Below, piece after piece: positions 11,210 to 20,869 of a stretch of 64,000 nt of DNA; the first letter of the stretch is position 1, and the number at the start of each line of letters is the position of its first letter. Below the pieces are notes generated by a model. It saw only the letters and a list, made by a program, of their open reading frames with translations, was not told the origin of the DNA and made no database searches. The stretch spans positions 1 through 64,000 of the forward strand of contig SWBL01000056.1 in NCBI GenBank assembly GCA_024195585.1, in the 5' to 3' direction. The DNA comes from Aureobasidium sp. EXF-3400. Its lineage: Eukaryota; Ascomycota; Dothideomycetes; Dothideales; Saccotheciaceae. The translations under genes and the position numbers were made by a program.

Positions 11210-13994
11210 ATGTCTGCCCAGCAAGCTTCCAATCACAAAAGCACGCGTGCCCGGAAATCATGTCACGAAAGCATGCGTGCTCAGATATCGTGTACCTTCT
11301 ACCCCTCTCCTATCCCTCAGTACCACAGCTAACAGCTCGGAAAAAGCAAATCTAGAAATTCTCGAGGGGGGCAATGGACCTTATGGAATCTTCATCACCT
11401 GCGCTGAAGGAGGATACCAAGTCATCGTTCTTGACCCCAATCACAGAGTCGTGGTCTTTGGAGATGCTGAGGAAAAAGTCCACGAGTCTGAAACAGAGGT
11501 TTTGCGAACACTGCTCGAAAGCACCAGAATGAAGGTCGAGGAGAAATATGGCAAAGATCAGGATGACGATGTTGATGATGACGATGATGATGATGATGAG
11601 CGCCCTAGAGATCCTCCATCGAATCAAGGTGATAGGCCCCGTGAGGCGTCTTTCCCTGGAGCGACTCCTGGAGGCCTCTTTGACACAAAGCCACATGGTC
11701 ATTTCAGCTTCGAGAATGACTCGAATCGCCAGAGACCGCCTCACATTCCACTTCCTGGTACTGGACCACTGTCTTCTAGTGGCATGTTCAGTGCCACGTC
11801 CGGTAGAGGCTTGTTTGGAAACAGTACAGATGCACAAGGCCAGCCTACATGTGTTGAAGCTGGCCAAGATCTGTTCGGAAACAACATGTATCCGCAAGGT
11901 CAGCCCGCTGCATTTCCGTTTGGACATAACACGAACCAGCAAGGTCCGCCCAATGCATCTCGGTTTGGGCCCAACACGAATGCGCAGGGCTGGCATAACG
12001 GAGCTTGTCAGACTCCATCGGCAGTACTCCCTGCTAATAATTGCACCAATCGAGCAGCTGCTGGGCTTTTTGGCCACTGTCCATCTGGTCAAGGCTTGTT
12101 TGGATGCAGTAGGGACGCAAGTGGGCCTTCCGGGGCTTATGATCCACGTCCCTTTGTCCCTGGTCTGCCTCTCTGTTACGGTTTATTTGCACACCCACCA
12201 GGTTACAACACTAACGTTACAGTGAACCTGAACGGTCTGGCTATTTCTGGTATCAATTCCAGCGGAAATGGCCGGTACGATTCTGACCCGGATGGCTCAA
12301 ACAGTGTACAGCACAACAGCTGTCAGTTCGAAGACCGATGTACGTGCTGTACGTGCAGAATTGGGCCCCAAAGATGTTCTTGCGACGATTTCCAACAGGG
12401 GCGCAACAACCAAAACAACAATACTGCAAACAATCAATCTAACACCGCTGATCGATTCAAGCCTGGTCATAGAAGGCTGTGGTCAAGTCCGTCTTCTTCG
12501 ACTAGTACTCATGCAGATCTTGAGAAGAGTTGTTTTGCCGGACCTTTTGCACCTTCTGCTCGAGACAATCTTCAACGTCCTTTCCAGAATGGTCCTTTCC
12601 AGAATGGTCCTTTCCAAAATGGTCCTTTCCAAAATGGTCCTACTCTCCAGGCCCAGGCTTCACCAGGCCCTGTGACCACACCCGGAGACCGTAAAGTACC
12701 TCCTGGTGGTCTGTTCGGAGCACAGCCTGATGGAATCAACACTTCGACTGATGTTTCTGCAAAGAACAAATCCAGTGGTGGTCTCTTTGGTCATCACACT
12801 GCTGTACCTGGCGCACATACGCCGCCTCACGTTGCGGCCCGTGGACAATCGCTGTTCGGATCTGCCCCTTCCGAATCAAAGGACACCAGACTAGACGGAC
12901 CTTCTGCTGTCGGTGAAACCAGCGCTACAGAAGTCCCCCTTTCGCCAGGTTCAGAAGTCAAGAGGCTCTGGTTCGGCAAGCATTACAAGATCCTCGCAGC
13001 AGAGGTCAGAAGGGCCGAGAAGGAATCCACACGCCTTGGAATAGCGAATCTTCGTGTGCCACGTTGTATTGAAGAAATTATCTGGGCTTCAAAACGCCTT
13101 GACAATGAATCAGGTATCCTTGCTGCCGTTGTCCGAGCCAGTTATGAAGAAAACAGGGAGGAAGTCCGCCGCGCTCTGGAGGAAGGTGGCTGGGTACCAG
13201 AGAGTACAGATTTTGACAGGAGAGTTCATTTCTCTGCGACAGTGGAGGACACGAGTTCTCTTTCGGATGCTGAGGAGCGCAGCAATAGCGGAAACAACAA
13301 GTCGAAGGGCAAAGCTGTAGACAGACCTTCTCAGTCGACAAAGACCGCCACATCGAAGAGAAAAGTAAGCCCAAAACCAACCGCTCAAGACTCCGCTCCC
13401 GCTGCTAAGAAAGATGCAGCGTCGAGCGGAGGTGGTCTCGCGGGTTCTGCATGGGCTACGGCTGCTAAACTTGCTGGCCATACTCCTGCTGTCACTGAAG
13501 CTGATGACAAATCTTCTGGCACAATTCCTGAGCTCTCTAGTGTTGGTGCCGCCATGAGAGCTGCAGCAGAACAAACCACAAGTGTTTCAAGTATTCCAGC
13601 AGGATCTATGTTTGCCCCAAAGCCTGCCCCTTCTGGAGTCAGCATTCCTGAGACAGCCACCACACAACAGTTACCTGCTCCATCTTCCTTGTTCGGTTCT
13701 GCTCCTCGTTCCATGTTTGCTCCATCTCCAGCTCCATCACCAGCTCCGGCTCCGAGTTCATTTGCTCCAAGTCCATTTGCATCAGGCTCCTTTGCCCCCG
13801 GGCCGTCTGCTCCAGGCGCTGCGCCTTCCTTTGGTGGACCTTCAGTACGTCCCGCTGTTGTACCAGTGAAAGAGTCCATAGAGGAGTCTGCAGAAAAGTC
13901 TCTTGAAGAACCTGTGGAAGAAGCTGCGAAGGAGTCCGCCGAGAAGAAGAAGCCCAAGCACGGAGGTCTGTTTGACTCGCAATATGCGTCTTGA
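11210..13994 (+). CDS. Large low-complexity protein with GLFG/FG-type motifs
   Basis: The main exon is certain (to 13994). The 5' end is provisional: ATG 11210, exon 11210-11291, a short 37-bp intron, then 11329 onward, giving 915 aa. Reading straight through from an upstream frame is possible but gives an unnatural N-terminus. After a ~90-residue folded-looking head comes an acidic run of Asp (~11565-11600), then a long Gly/Asn/Pro-rich tract with repeated GLFG, GLFD, DLFG and SLFG motifs, four perfect FQNGP repeats (12582-12641), a Cys-rich patch (CTCCTCRIGPQRCSC), a predicted helical segment (~12955-13190), a Lys/Ser-rich linker and a Pro/Ala-rich tail with MFAPSPAP-like repeats ending KHGGLFDSQYAS. 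GLFG motifs are typical of nucleoporins, but the autoproteolytic domain of Nup98 is absent, so a nuclear-pore role is only a possibility. Condensate scaffold or orphan are equally open. Confidence 0.7.
12582..12641 (+). repeat. Four tandem 15-bp units coding FQNGP
   Basis: The unit TTCCAGAATGGTCCT occurs four times head to tail. The last two copies share one base change (CAG to CAA), so only the codon for Gln differs while the peptide is unchanged. This is a coding minisatellite inside the GLFG-motif protein. Confidence 0.95.
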
Positions 13995-14219
13995 TTACCT
14001 CTGGGAAGCACCAGCAGTCTGTGGAGAGAGGAATATTGTTGTACAGAGCAGTTGCTTTCGTTGATGGAGATTAATGGGCTTATCATATAGGTTGAGGAAT
14101 TTCTTCTCGTAGTACTATTATCGTCGTATAGCAATGTTATTATGCATCGCTGATACCATTACCACAATTATTCCTGCTTCCCTTTCCCCCCATTATTTCT
14201 CCTTCCTAGCAGTCGAACT

Positions 14220-17200
14220 TTAAGCACTTTTCTTGTACTCGTCCCTGAGCACCCACTTACCCCTACCCCTCGACCCCTTCTCCAAGACTGCAATAACCTT
14301 CAACATCTCCTTGAACTCAGCCGTCCTCTGCGCAGTACCACAGAACCGATTGAAATGATCAATCAAGTTTTGCGTGTACACTTTGCCTCCATGCGCCAAG
14401 AGGTAATCTCTGATAAGCGCCAAGAACTCTCTGCCTTTGGGTTGGGGTTGGGCTGAAGGAGTACCTGCTCGCGATGTCGAGGTCGAAGGAGTCGAGAGAC
14501 GGGAAGGAGTAATGCCTTGACGAGCAGAAAGATGACTGATGATAGAAGTACTAGAAGGACCACCCCTACTCATACCACCTCTACCTCTCGACGCAGCAAG
14601 TCCGCCACGACGAGAGGGAGTTTCAGGACGACCTGCTGTTCCGAATTGGCCTGTCCAACTTACACTGCCAGCTGGAAGGTTTCTCGCAATCTCTCCTGCT
14701 TTCTTGAGTTCGGCTGCTGCAATGGCGGCGACGCGTTTTGCTTCCTTGGCGATAATCTCAGGGTCTGCGGTTACTTTCTTGGAGCCCGAGTTTCCTGATA
14801 TGATGTCGTCGTGGGAGAGGGCAGACGTGACACCCGAGCGCGCAAAGATGGCGCCGAGCATGCGTTCGTCTCTTGTGTTGTTTCCATTCTCCGTACCGTC
14901 GTTGTTGGGGTCTGCAGATGCTGGTTTCTCTTCCTCGCCTTGGAAATCTTCAGCATGAGAAATGCCAACGATGTCCTGCATTTCTTTCTCCTTTGCGGCT
15001 TTTTCGGCCGCGGAGGTTGCTGATGCTTGTTCTTGTTCTTGAGCTTTTTTGTCCGAAGTCTCGGCTTTAGGTCCAGATAGTTGGACCTCAGTACCTTTGA
15101 AGATACTGCCTGTTTCAGTTTGACCATCTGCACTTGCCTCGCCTAGGGTAAAGAGATCGTGTAGATCTCTCAATTGGAACGTCTGCCTCTGCTTCGGATC
15201 TCTCAGAATCTTGTTGGTCAAAAATTGCTTGAAGATTTGTCTGTGGTAAATCTTCTCTTCGATGGTACCGGCGGTCATCAAGCGATAAATCTCAACTTCG
15301 CGCTTCTGGCCTAGTCGCCAGGCTCGTTCTCTGGCTTGAACATCGGTCGATGGGTTCCAATCAGGATCGTAGATGATGACTCGATCTGCGCCAGTAAGGT
15401 TCACACCTAGACCTCCGACTTTAGTTGTCAAGAGGAAGACATGTAAGTCAGGGTTCTTGTTGAACTTGTCGACAAGTGTCTGTCTGTCTTTGATGGACGT
15501 ATTGCCGTCCATGCGGAGATAGTTGATGCCGCCCATCTCTCCGACGAATTTCTCAAGAATGTCGAGCATGATACGGTGTTGAGCGAACAACAATGTCTTG
15601 TGTCCGTTCTTCTTCCAAATCTCGAGCAGAGCTTTCACGACTTGCATCTTTCCAGACTTGTTGGCATTACCATAATTGTAGTCTGGTTTGATGGACAAAG
15701 TCTTGTGCTCAGTCAGGTCGGGATGATTGCAGATCTTCCGCAGAATATCAATGCCGAAGAGCGCCTGCCTCTTGCCAGCTAATATAGCAGTCATGTCACC
15801 AGAGTTCAAGAAATATTCGTATGCGTCGCGTTGAGGTTTGGTCAACTTGCAGAACAAGACTCGTTCGCTTTTCTTAGGTAAATCAGACGCCACATCGACC
15901 TTGAAACGCTGAAGAAGGTATGGGCTGATTGTATCCTTCAAAGTCTCTGCGCACTTCATGGCAGTCTCGACTTGCAGGTTGGAAGCATTGGCATAGCCAC
16001 CTTGCTTGATTGGTGTCTCGAATTGTTGCTTGAAGCTGACCAGAGTACCGAGTCTCATTGGGAATACGAAATCAAAGAGAGACCAGAGTTCAGTCAAGTT
16101 GTTCTGCATGGGCGTACCAGAGAGGATGATTCTATTGTGCGTGCGAATCTCCTTGCTGTAAATCGTGATTGCCGTGTTAGGATTTCTGATTTTGTGGCCT
16201 TCGTCCAGGACGCAATATTCCCATTCCATAGGAATGAGATACTCAGCATAGGTCTGCAAGCCAGAGTATGTAGTTACCAGAACATGACCGTCTCTCTGAA
16301 CCTTGTCCACAATGCGCTTGGCAGATTTGTTACTCTTGGAAGGCTTGATCAGATTGCCGTCATAGTCAAAGTTGTCCAAGTCATCTTCTAACTTGTCTTC
16401 TCGCCTGACATCCAGCATGCCACTACCAGAAGTATGGAGAATGGACACTCGTAGTGGCGGCCACCAACGATGAAACTCATTGACCCATTGCTTCATGACT
16501 GTTGCAGGACACACGATGAGAATGGGTTTCGTGACTTTCTTCGAATAATGCAGACCGGCGATGAAGGAAATAATCTGGACAGTCTTTCCAAGACCCATCT
16601 CGTCTCCGATTATACCACCAACTTGTTGCGAGTAAAGCTCCCATAGCCATTGCACACCAGTTTTCTGGTAGTCGAAGAGTGCCGGATATATATCGCCGGG
16701 TATCCGATAACCACCCTCGAACTCTGCATCTGTTTGTGTTGGGTGTGGCAAGTGCCATTCTTCCTCGCTTTCCTGGTCTTGCCGACGGTCTTCGTCTTGA
16801 TCTTGCTCCATATCTCCATTTGTGGCATCACCCCTAGACTTGGTTGAACCCTGATGTTTACGACGAGCAGCACTTCGTCGTCTGATCCAGCTCTGCAATC
16901 TGGCTTGATACACCTTTTCGTTACCGTCATCGATTCCAGCGAGATCTTCATGGGCATCGGCTGCTTGTTGTACTTTCTTGGTGACCTTTTTCGCACCCTT
17001 CTTGCGCTTGCTGTGTCCAGAAGTGCCTAGCGAAAAGTCACCATCGACATCCTCGTCTTCTGGCTCTTCCTCATCATTAGACTCTCCGACAGCGGCGAGC
17101 TGCTTATCGTCCATGTCTGGGATATATTCATCTTCTTCCTCTTCCGGAGCAGACTCCAGTTCGACGTCCTCGTCTTCTTCTGCAGTACTCTTGCCTTTGC

Positions 17201-18017
17201 CTTTTGATTGTAGTCTTCGTCTCTTGGCCGGCCTCTCCTCAGGGAACTCATCTTCGTCTTCGGGCTCACTCTTCTCGTCCTCGGCGAATCCGGGCATCCT
17301 CAGATCACGATGTGATCGCTGAGCATCGGCTTGAAGTTCCTGGTCCACCATTTCCTCATCCTCTTCCTCTTCAGCGTCAAACATGACTTCAGCAAGACTT
17401 GACGAAGTTCGCAACAACTGCCTGCCCATATTGGAGAACGGCGTGATCTTTCCTGTCCTGATCAAGAAGTCCCTCTGACTTTCGCCAGGCAACTTCTGAT
17501 TACCCGCCTCTCCCAGTAACGTATCTCCCGCCGCGGCAGCCTCATTTTTCCTATCATCGATTCTCTTCTGAATCTGTTCCAGATCCGTCTCAAGACCCTC
17601 AATCTGCGTCCTGTAATTCGCAATCTCAGCACGATATCTGTTCTTGGTTGTCTGATTTCCAAATTCGGCCAACTTCTTTTCTAAGCGGTGGACCTGGCCG
17701 TCGAGACGGGCTTTATCGGCTTTTGTGCGTTCGAGACGTTTGTTGTCGCGTTCGTCTGCTTGTTCGATGAGTAGTGCGTCGGCTTGTCGGCCGATGTCTC
17801 GTTCAAGATCATCTTGGTCGCGGATGCCGGCGGCCAGGGAGGCAATGCGGGTGGCTTCGTCGGCGTCATCGTCGTAGGGGCGGTCGACTTGCTCGGCGAT
17901 GTTATCTGAGGCTTCCGTTTCCGGCTGCTGTTCTGGCTGGGTTTGTTCCGTGGAAGCCATCTGGTTGATGTCGGGTTGACTTTCTGGTTGCTCTTGCTTT
18001 ACTTCTGGGTCGTCCAT
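14220..18017 (-). CDS. RAD26: Transcription-coupled repair SNF2 ATPase (Rad26/CSB)
   Basis: Single exon, 1265 aa. Rad26 (human ERCC6/CSB) recognises RNA polymerase II stalled at DNA damage and uses ATP hydrolysis to start transcription-coupled nucleotide excision repair in the nucleus. The N-terminal ~430 residues are acidic and charged with a coiled coil at ~80-170 and a leucine-latch-like NTKNRYRAEIANY region. Walker A (GDEMGLGKT) lies near residue 470, the DEGH box near 604, SGTPMQNNL follows, and the helicase C half has GGLGVNLTGADRVI and the arginine-finger motif QARERAWRLGQ near 897. The C-terminus (GKVYTQNLIDHFNRF ... KGSRGRGKWVLRDEY) is the conserved winged-helix-like end of Rad26/CSB, which separates it from other SNF2 proteins. 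It is convergent with the GLFG-motif gene, leaving 225 bp between their stops. Confidence 0.95.
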   Translation of the reverse strand: MDDPEVKQEQPESQPDINQMASTEQTQPEQQPETEASDNIAEQVDRPYDDDADEATRIASLAAGIRDQDDLERDIGRQADALLIEQADERDNKRLERTKADKARLDGQVHRLEKKLAEFGNQTTKNRYRAEIANYRTQIEGLETDLEQIQKRIDDRKNEAAAAGDTLLGEAGNQKLPGESQRDFLIRTGKITPFSNMGRQLLRTSSSLAEVMFDAEEEEDEEMVDQELQADAQRSHRDLRMPGFAEDEKSEPEDEDEFPEERPAKRRRLQSKGKGKSTAEEDEDVELESAPEEEEDEYIPDMDDKQLAAVGESNDEEEPEDEDVDGDFSLGTSGHSKRKKGAKKVTKKVQQAADAHEDLAGIDDGNEKVYQARLQSWIRRRSAARRKHQGSTKSRGDATNGDMEQDQDEDRRQDQESEEEWHLPHPTQTDAEFEGGYRIPGDIYPALFDYQKTGVQWLWELYSQQVGGIIGDEMGLGKTVQIISFIAGLHYSKKVTKPILIVCPATVMKQWVNEFHRWWPPLRVSILHTSGSGMLDVRREDKLEDDLDNFDYDGNLIKPSKSNKSAKRIVDKVQRDGHVLVTTYSGLQTYAEYLIPMEWEYCVLDEGHKIRNPNTAITIYSKEIRTHNRIILSGTPMQNNLTELWSLFDFVFPMRLGTLVSFKQQFETPIKQGGYANASNLQVETAMKCAETLKDTISPYLLQRFKVDVASDLPKKSERVLFCKLTKPQRDAYEYFLNSGDMTAILAGKRQALFGIDILRKICNHPDLTEHKTLSIKPDYNYGNANKSGKMQVVKALLEIWKKNGHKTLLFAQHRIMLDILEKFVGEMGGINYLRMDGNTSIKDRQTLVDKFNKNPDLHVFLLTTKVGGLGVNLTGADRVIIYDPDWNPSTDVQARERAWRLGQKREVEIYRLMTAGTIEEKIYHRQIFKQFLTNKILRDPKQRQTFQLRDLHDLFTLGEASADGQTETGSIFKGTEVQLSGPKAETSDKKAQEQEQASATSAAEKAAKEKEMQDIVGISHAEDFQGEEEKPASADPNNDGTENGNNTRDERMLGAIFARSGVTSALSHDDIISGNSGSKKVTADPEIIAKEAKRVAAIAAAELKKAGEIARNLPAGSVSWTGQFGTAGRPETPSRRGGLAASRGRGGMSRGGPSSTSIISHLSARQGITPSRLSTPSTSTSRAGTPSAQPQPKGREFLALIRDYLLAHGGKVYTQNLIDHFNRFCGTAQRTAEFKEMLKVIAVLEKGSRGRGKWVLRDEYKKSA

Positions 18018-18400
18018 GTTTGCGCCGGAAGTTGTGTGAAGAGAAGGACCAGGACAAGGAAACGAAAGTGAACGTAAGTTGAATCAGGAAGTCGCAAAGG
18101 TTCGGAAGGCACGAGTGTCGAATGTGAAATCAGAAGTGATTCAATAGAGTTTCCGAAAAGAGAAAGAACGGTGATGCGCGCATGGCTGCCTGCTCAGGAC
18201 GCTACGTCATGTGCGAGTCATGCAGCGGTATACAATTCTCATGAATGGGCACGATCAATTGAAGGAATTCACAATGAAACAGTTCTAAACTTTTTTGCTT
18301 GTGAAAGCAAGTGTCAGATTTATCGTCTGTATGCCATAACTTTTATCATCCAACTCTTTTCATATCTGCGTAATGTTCAAAGTTTGGACTTCTCCTGGCG
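18018..18400. promoter_or_regulatory. Gap between RAD26 start and HOM6 stop
   Basis: This 383-bp gap must hold the RAD26 promoter and the HOM6 terminator (both genes on the minus strand). No specific element is evident. Confidence 0.4.
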
Positions 18401-19585
18401 TCAGTTGAGAAGATGGAGGACCTTGAGAAGGTCGCCAGTAACACCCATAGCAGTAACCTCACCACCAGCGCCAGCGCCTTGGATGATGAGAGGGTTGGAT
18501 CCGTATCTCTTGGTGTAGAAGTTGATGATGTTGTCGCTGCCCTTGAGAGCGGCAATGGGGTGGCTTGCGTCGAACTTCTCGAGACCGACCTTGACTTTCT
18601 GGCTGGCGACGTCGATGCTACCAACGAAACGGACAACCTTGCCCTCGTTGGCAGCCTCTTGCTTCAGCTTTTCCATCTGGTCATCGAACTCGGGAAGGCG
18701 AGACATGAACTCGTCACCACTGCTGCATGACTCCAGCTCCTTGGGAATCAAACTCTGGACAGGGAAGCTGGTAGGGTTCTGAACCTTGAGACCGGCAAGA
18801 CGAGCGAGGATGGTAAGCTTGCGAGCAACATCCAGGCCGTTCAAGTCGTCTCTTGGGTCGGGCTCGGTGTAACCCAGGTCCTTTGCTTTCTTGACCTCGG
18901 CAGCGAAAGAGCCACCACCGCCACCAACGGGCATGAAGCTGTTGAACAAGAAGCTCATGGTACCTGAGAAGACACCCTCGATCTTTGTGACCTCATCACC
19001 AGTCTCGACAAGCTCTTTCAGGGTAGAAAGGACGGGCAGACCAGCACCAACAGTACTCTCGTGGAAGACGTAACCACCATTGCCAGAACCATTGGAGGCA
19101 GCGGCAAACATGTCCTCCCAGAGCTCATAGCTGTCTGAGAAACCCTTCTTGTTAGGAGTGACGATGCTGATGCCCTTGCGCAAGAAGGCAGGGTATTGTT
19201 GTGCGATGTCGAGGGAGCTAGTGTTGTCGACGAGGACAACCTTCTCAGGAGCGGTTGCGAGGTACTCGACGAGAGCAGAGGCTTCGAGGATGGGCTGGTT
19301 GGAGTCGTTGAGGTCTTGTTCGATGGTGTCGAGGTTCAATGGGCGGAAGCTCTCGCTGAAGAGGACCTTCTTGGAGCGCGAAACAAAGATGAGATCAAGG
19401 TAGGTGGGGGATCTGGCCTGGGACATGCGGGTCCTCAGGGCTTGGAATTGGTTCAGGAAGCATTTTCCAACACCGCCGACGCCTGTAAGTTGTCAGGATT
19501 CCGAATTGTAGGCGGGGTGATGGAGGGGCAGAGGAAGCATTTGCATACCAATGACGGCAACGTAGACTTGACGGGGAGTAGGCAT
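18401..19585 (-). CDS. HOM6: Homoserine dehydrogenase
   Basis: Reduces aspartate semialdehyde to homoserine with NAD(P)H, the shared step toward methionine and threonine, in the cytosol. Exon 1 is 19585-19549 (37 nt) and exon 2 is 19482-18401, with a 66-bp intron (GTATGC..TTACAG), giving 372 aa against ~360 in yeast. The intron splits the Rossmann motif: VYVAVIG on exon 1 joins VGGVGKCFLNQF on exon 2 and restores the GxGxxG loop. Further landmarks are VEYLATAPEKVVLVDNTS, ESTVGAGLPVLSTL, GVFSGTMSFLFNSF and GYTEPDPRDDLNGLDVARK, which holds the catalytic Asp/Lys pair. The C-terminus has IIQGAGAGGEVTAMGVTGDLL. No aspartokinase or ACT domain is fused, as usual in fungi. This enzyme has no counterpart in animals. 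Confidence 0.95.
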
Positions 19586-19807
19586 TTCGGACAGAGGGCG
19601 AATTACGTATTCGGCTTCCTGGTTGTTATGGTGGATTGGAAGATGGAGCTTTTCCAGGACCATGTGGGATTCTAGCGGCTCTCTGTGGTCTGCGTCTGCG
19701 TCTCGGTGGTGCTGCGGTTTCGGAGCGCCTGCAACCGTCGGAACCTTCTTGACCCCACACCAGTCGAGGAAGCGCGACACCATCGTCATTTGTGTCGTCT
19801 CTCCAAA
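19586..19807. promoter_or_regulatory. Compact bidirectional promoter (HOM6 / CCDC174-like)
   Basis: Only 222 bp separate the divergent start codons. Both genes have their best ATG at the edges of this block, so it must contain both core promoters. No clear TATA box is visible in either direction. Confidence 0.6.
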
Positions 19808-20869
19808 ATGTCATACAGAAATACATCAGCAAAAGATGCCCCCTTGTACGGCGCGCCCAAGCCTGCAAAGAGGCAGAAGTCGTCCCGCGAGATCTCGTCG
19901 TCCAACACTCTCGCCTTCACTTCGCAGCTGCAGTCCCTGATCTCAGCCGGCCCCAACTCCTCCGCCAATCCCAGTCGCTCATCCACATCACGACCACGTC
20001 CCAAGAAGGAAGACATCTTCGCCTCGCACAACCGCAACGTGAAGAGACGTGCTGCCAGGGACCTCGATGATGACTCTCCCGCCTTCGACCAAAAGCACAC
20101 CACATCGTCCGAAGCTCTGGATTCCTCAGCATGGCACCGCTCCAAGCGCAAGATGGAAGAGAAAGCTCGTCTCTATGCTGCAATGAAACGAGGTGACGTC
20201 GGCGACGACAACGATACACATCTAGTAGACTTCGATCGGAAATGGGCCGACCACCAAGATAAACAGCTATCCGATCAGTCCTCTTCAGACGATGATTCAG
20301 ACAGCGATAAAGAGGTGGTAGAGTGGGAGGACGAGTTCGGCCGCACACGTACAGGCACCGCTGCCCAGCGCGCCCGTGAACAGCGCCTCGCCCAGCTGGG
20401 CTCAGAAGCCGCCTTGCGCTCGCGACCAGACATGCCCACAAACCTCATTGTGGGCGATACAGTCCAAGCAGCTGCCTTCAACCCAGACGAGCCTGTCGCT
20501 CAACAGATGGCCGACCTAGCCGCCAAACGCGACAGGTCTCTCACTCCACCCCCGGACACCCACTTTGACGCTTCTAAGGAGATCAGACAGAAAGGTGTCG
20601 GCTTCATGCAATTCAGTCTTGATGACCAAGAACGCAAGAAACAATTCGAGAACCTCGAGATGGAGCGGGCCGAAACCGAAAGAGTGCGTGCTGAACGCGA
20701 GAAGAGGATCAAGGACCGCAAAGACGAAATCGAGAGACGAAGAAACGCAATCAGACAGAAAAGAGGCAAGATAGAGGCCGATGATTTCTTGACTGGCTTG
20801 GGTCAGGAACTGAGTGCTCGGCCTGTAGACGAAGTCCAAAAAGAAGGACCAGCGACTGAAGAGTCATAG
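19808..20869 (+). CDS. CCDC174-like coiled-coil nuclear protein
   Basis: Single exon, 353 aa, starting MSYRNTSAKDAPLYG. The key motif is EVVEWEDEFGRTRTG at ~168-182, which matches the conserved core of the CCDC174 family (DUF4078). In animals that family is nuclear and linked to splicing and the exon-junction complex. Upstream are a basic segment (PKPAKRQK, VKRRAARD) likely to be a nuclear localisation signal, SAWHRSKRKMEEKARLYAAMKRGD (a conserved helix of the family), and an acidic Ser/Asp tract. The C-terminal third is a long charged helix with regular Glu/Arg/Lys repeats, predicted coiled coil (~265-330). The role in fungi is not established, and the splicing link is by family only. Confidence 0.8.
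   Translation: MSYRNTSAKDAPLYGAPKPAKRQKSSREISSSNTLAFTSQLQSLISAGPNSSANPSRSSTSRPRPKKEDIFASHNRNVKRRAARDLDDDSPAFDQKHTTSSEALDSSAWHRSKRKMEEKARLYAAMKRGDVGDDNDTHLVDFDRKWADHQDKQLSDQSSSDDDSDSDKEVVEWEDEFGRTRTGTAAQRAREQRLAQLGSEAALRSRPDMPTNLIVGDTVQAAAFNPDEPVAQQMADLAAKRDRSLTPPPDTHFDASKEIRQKGVGFMQFSLDDQERKKQFENLEMERAETERVRAEREKRIKDRKDEIERRRNAIRQKRGKIEADDFLTGLGQELSARPVDEVQKEGPATEES

Noticed and set aside
13385..14134. Long antisense open frame opposite the end of the GLFG-motif gene
   Set aside because: Its composition mirrors the Pro/Ala/Ser codons of the sense strand, and it has no independent motifs or splice signals.
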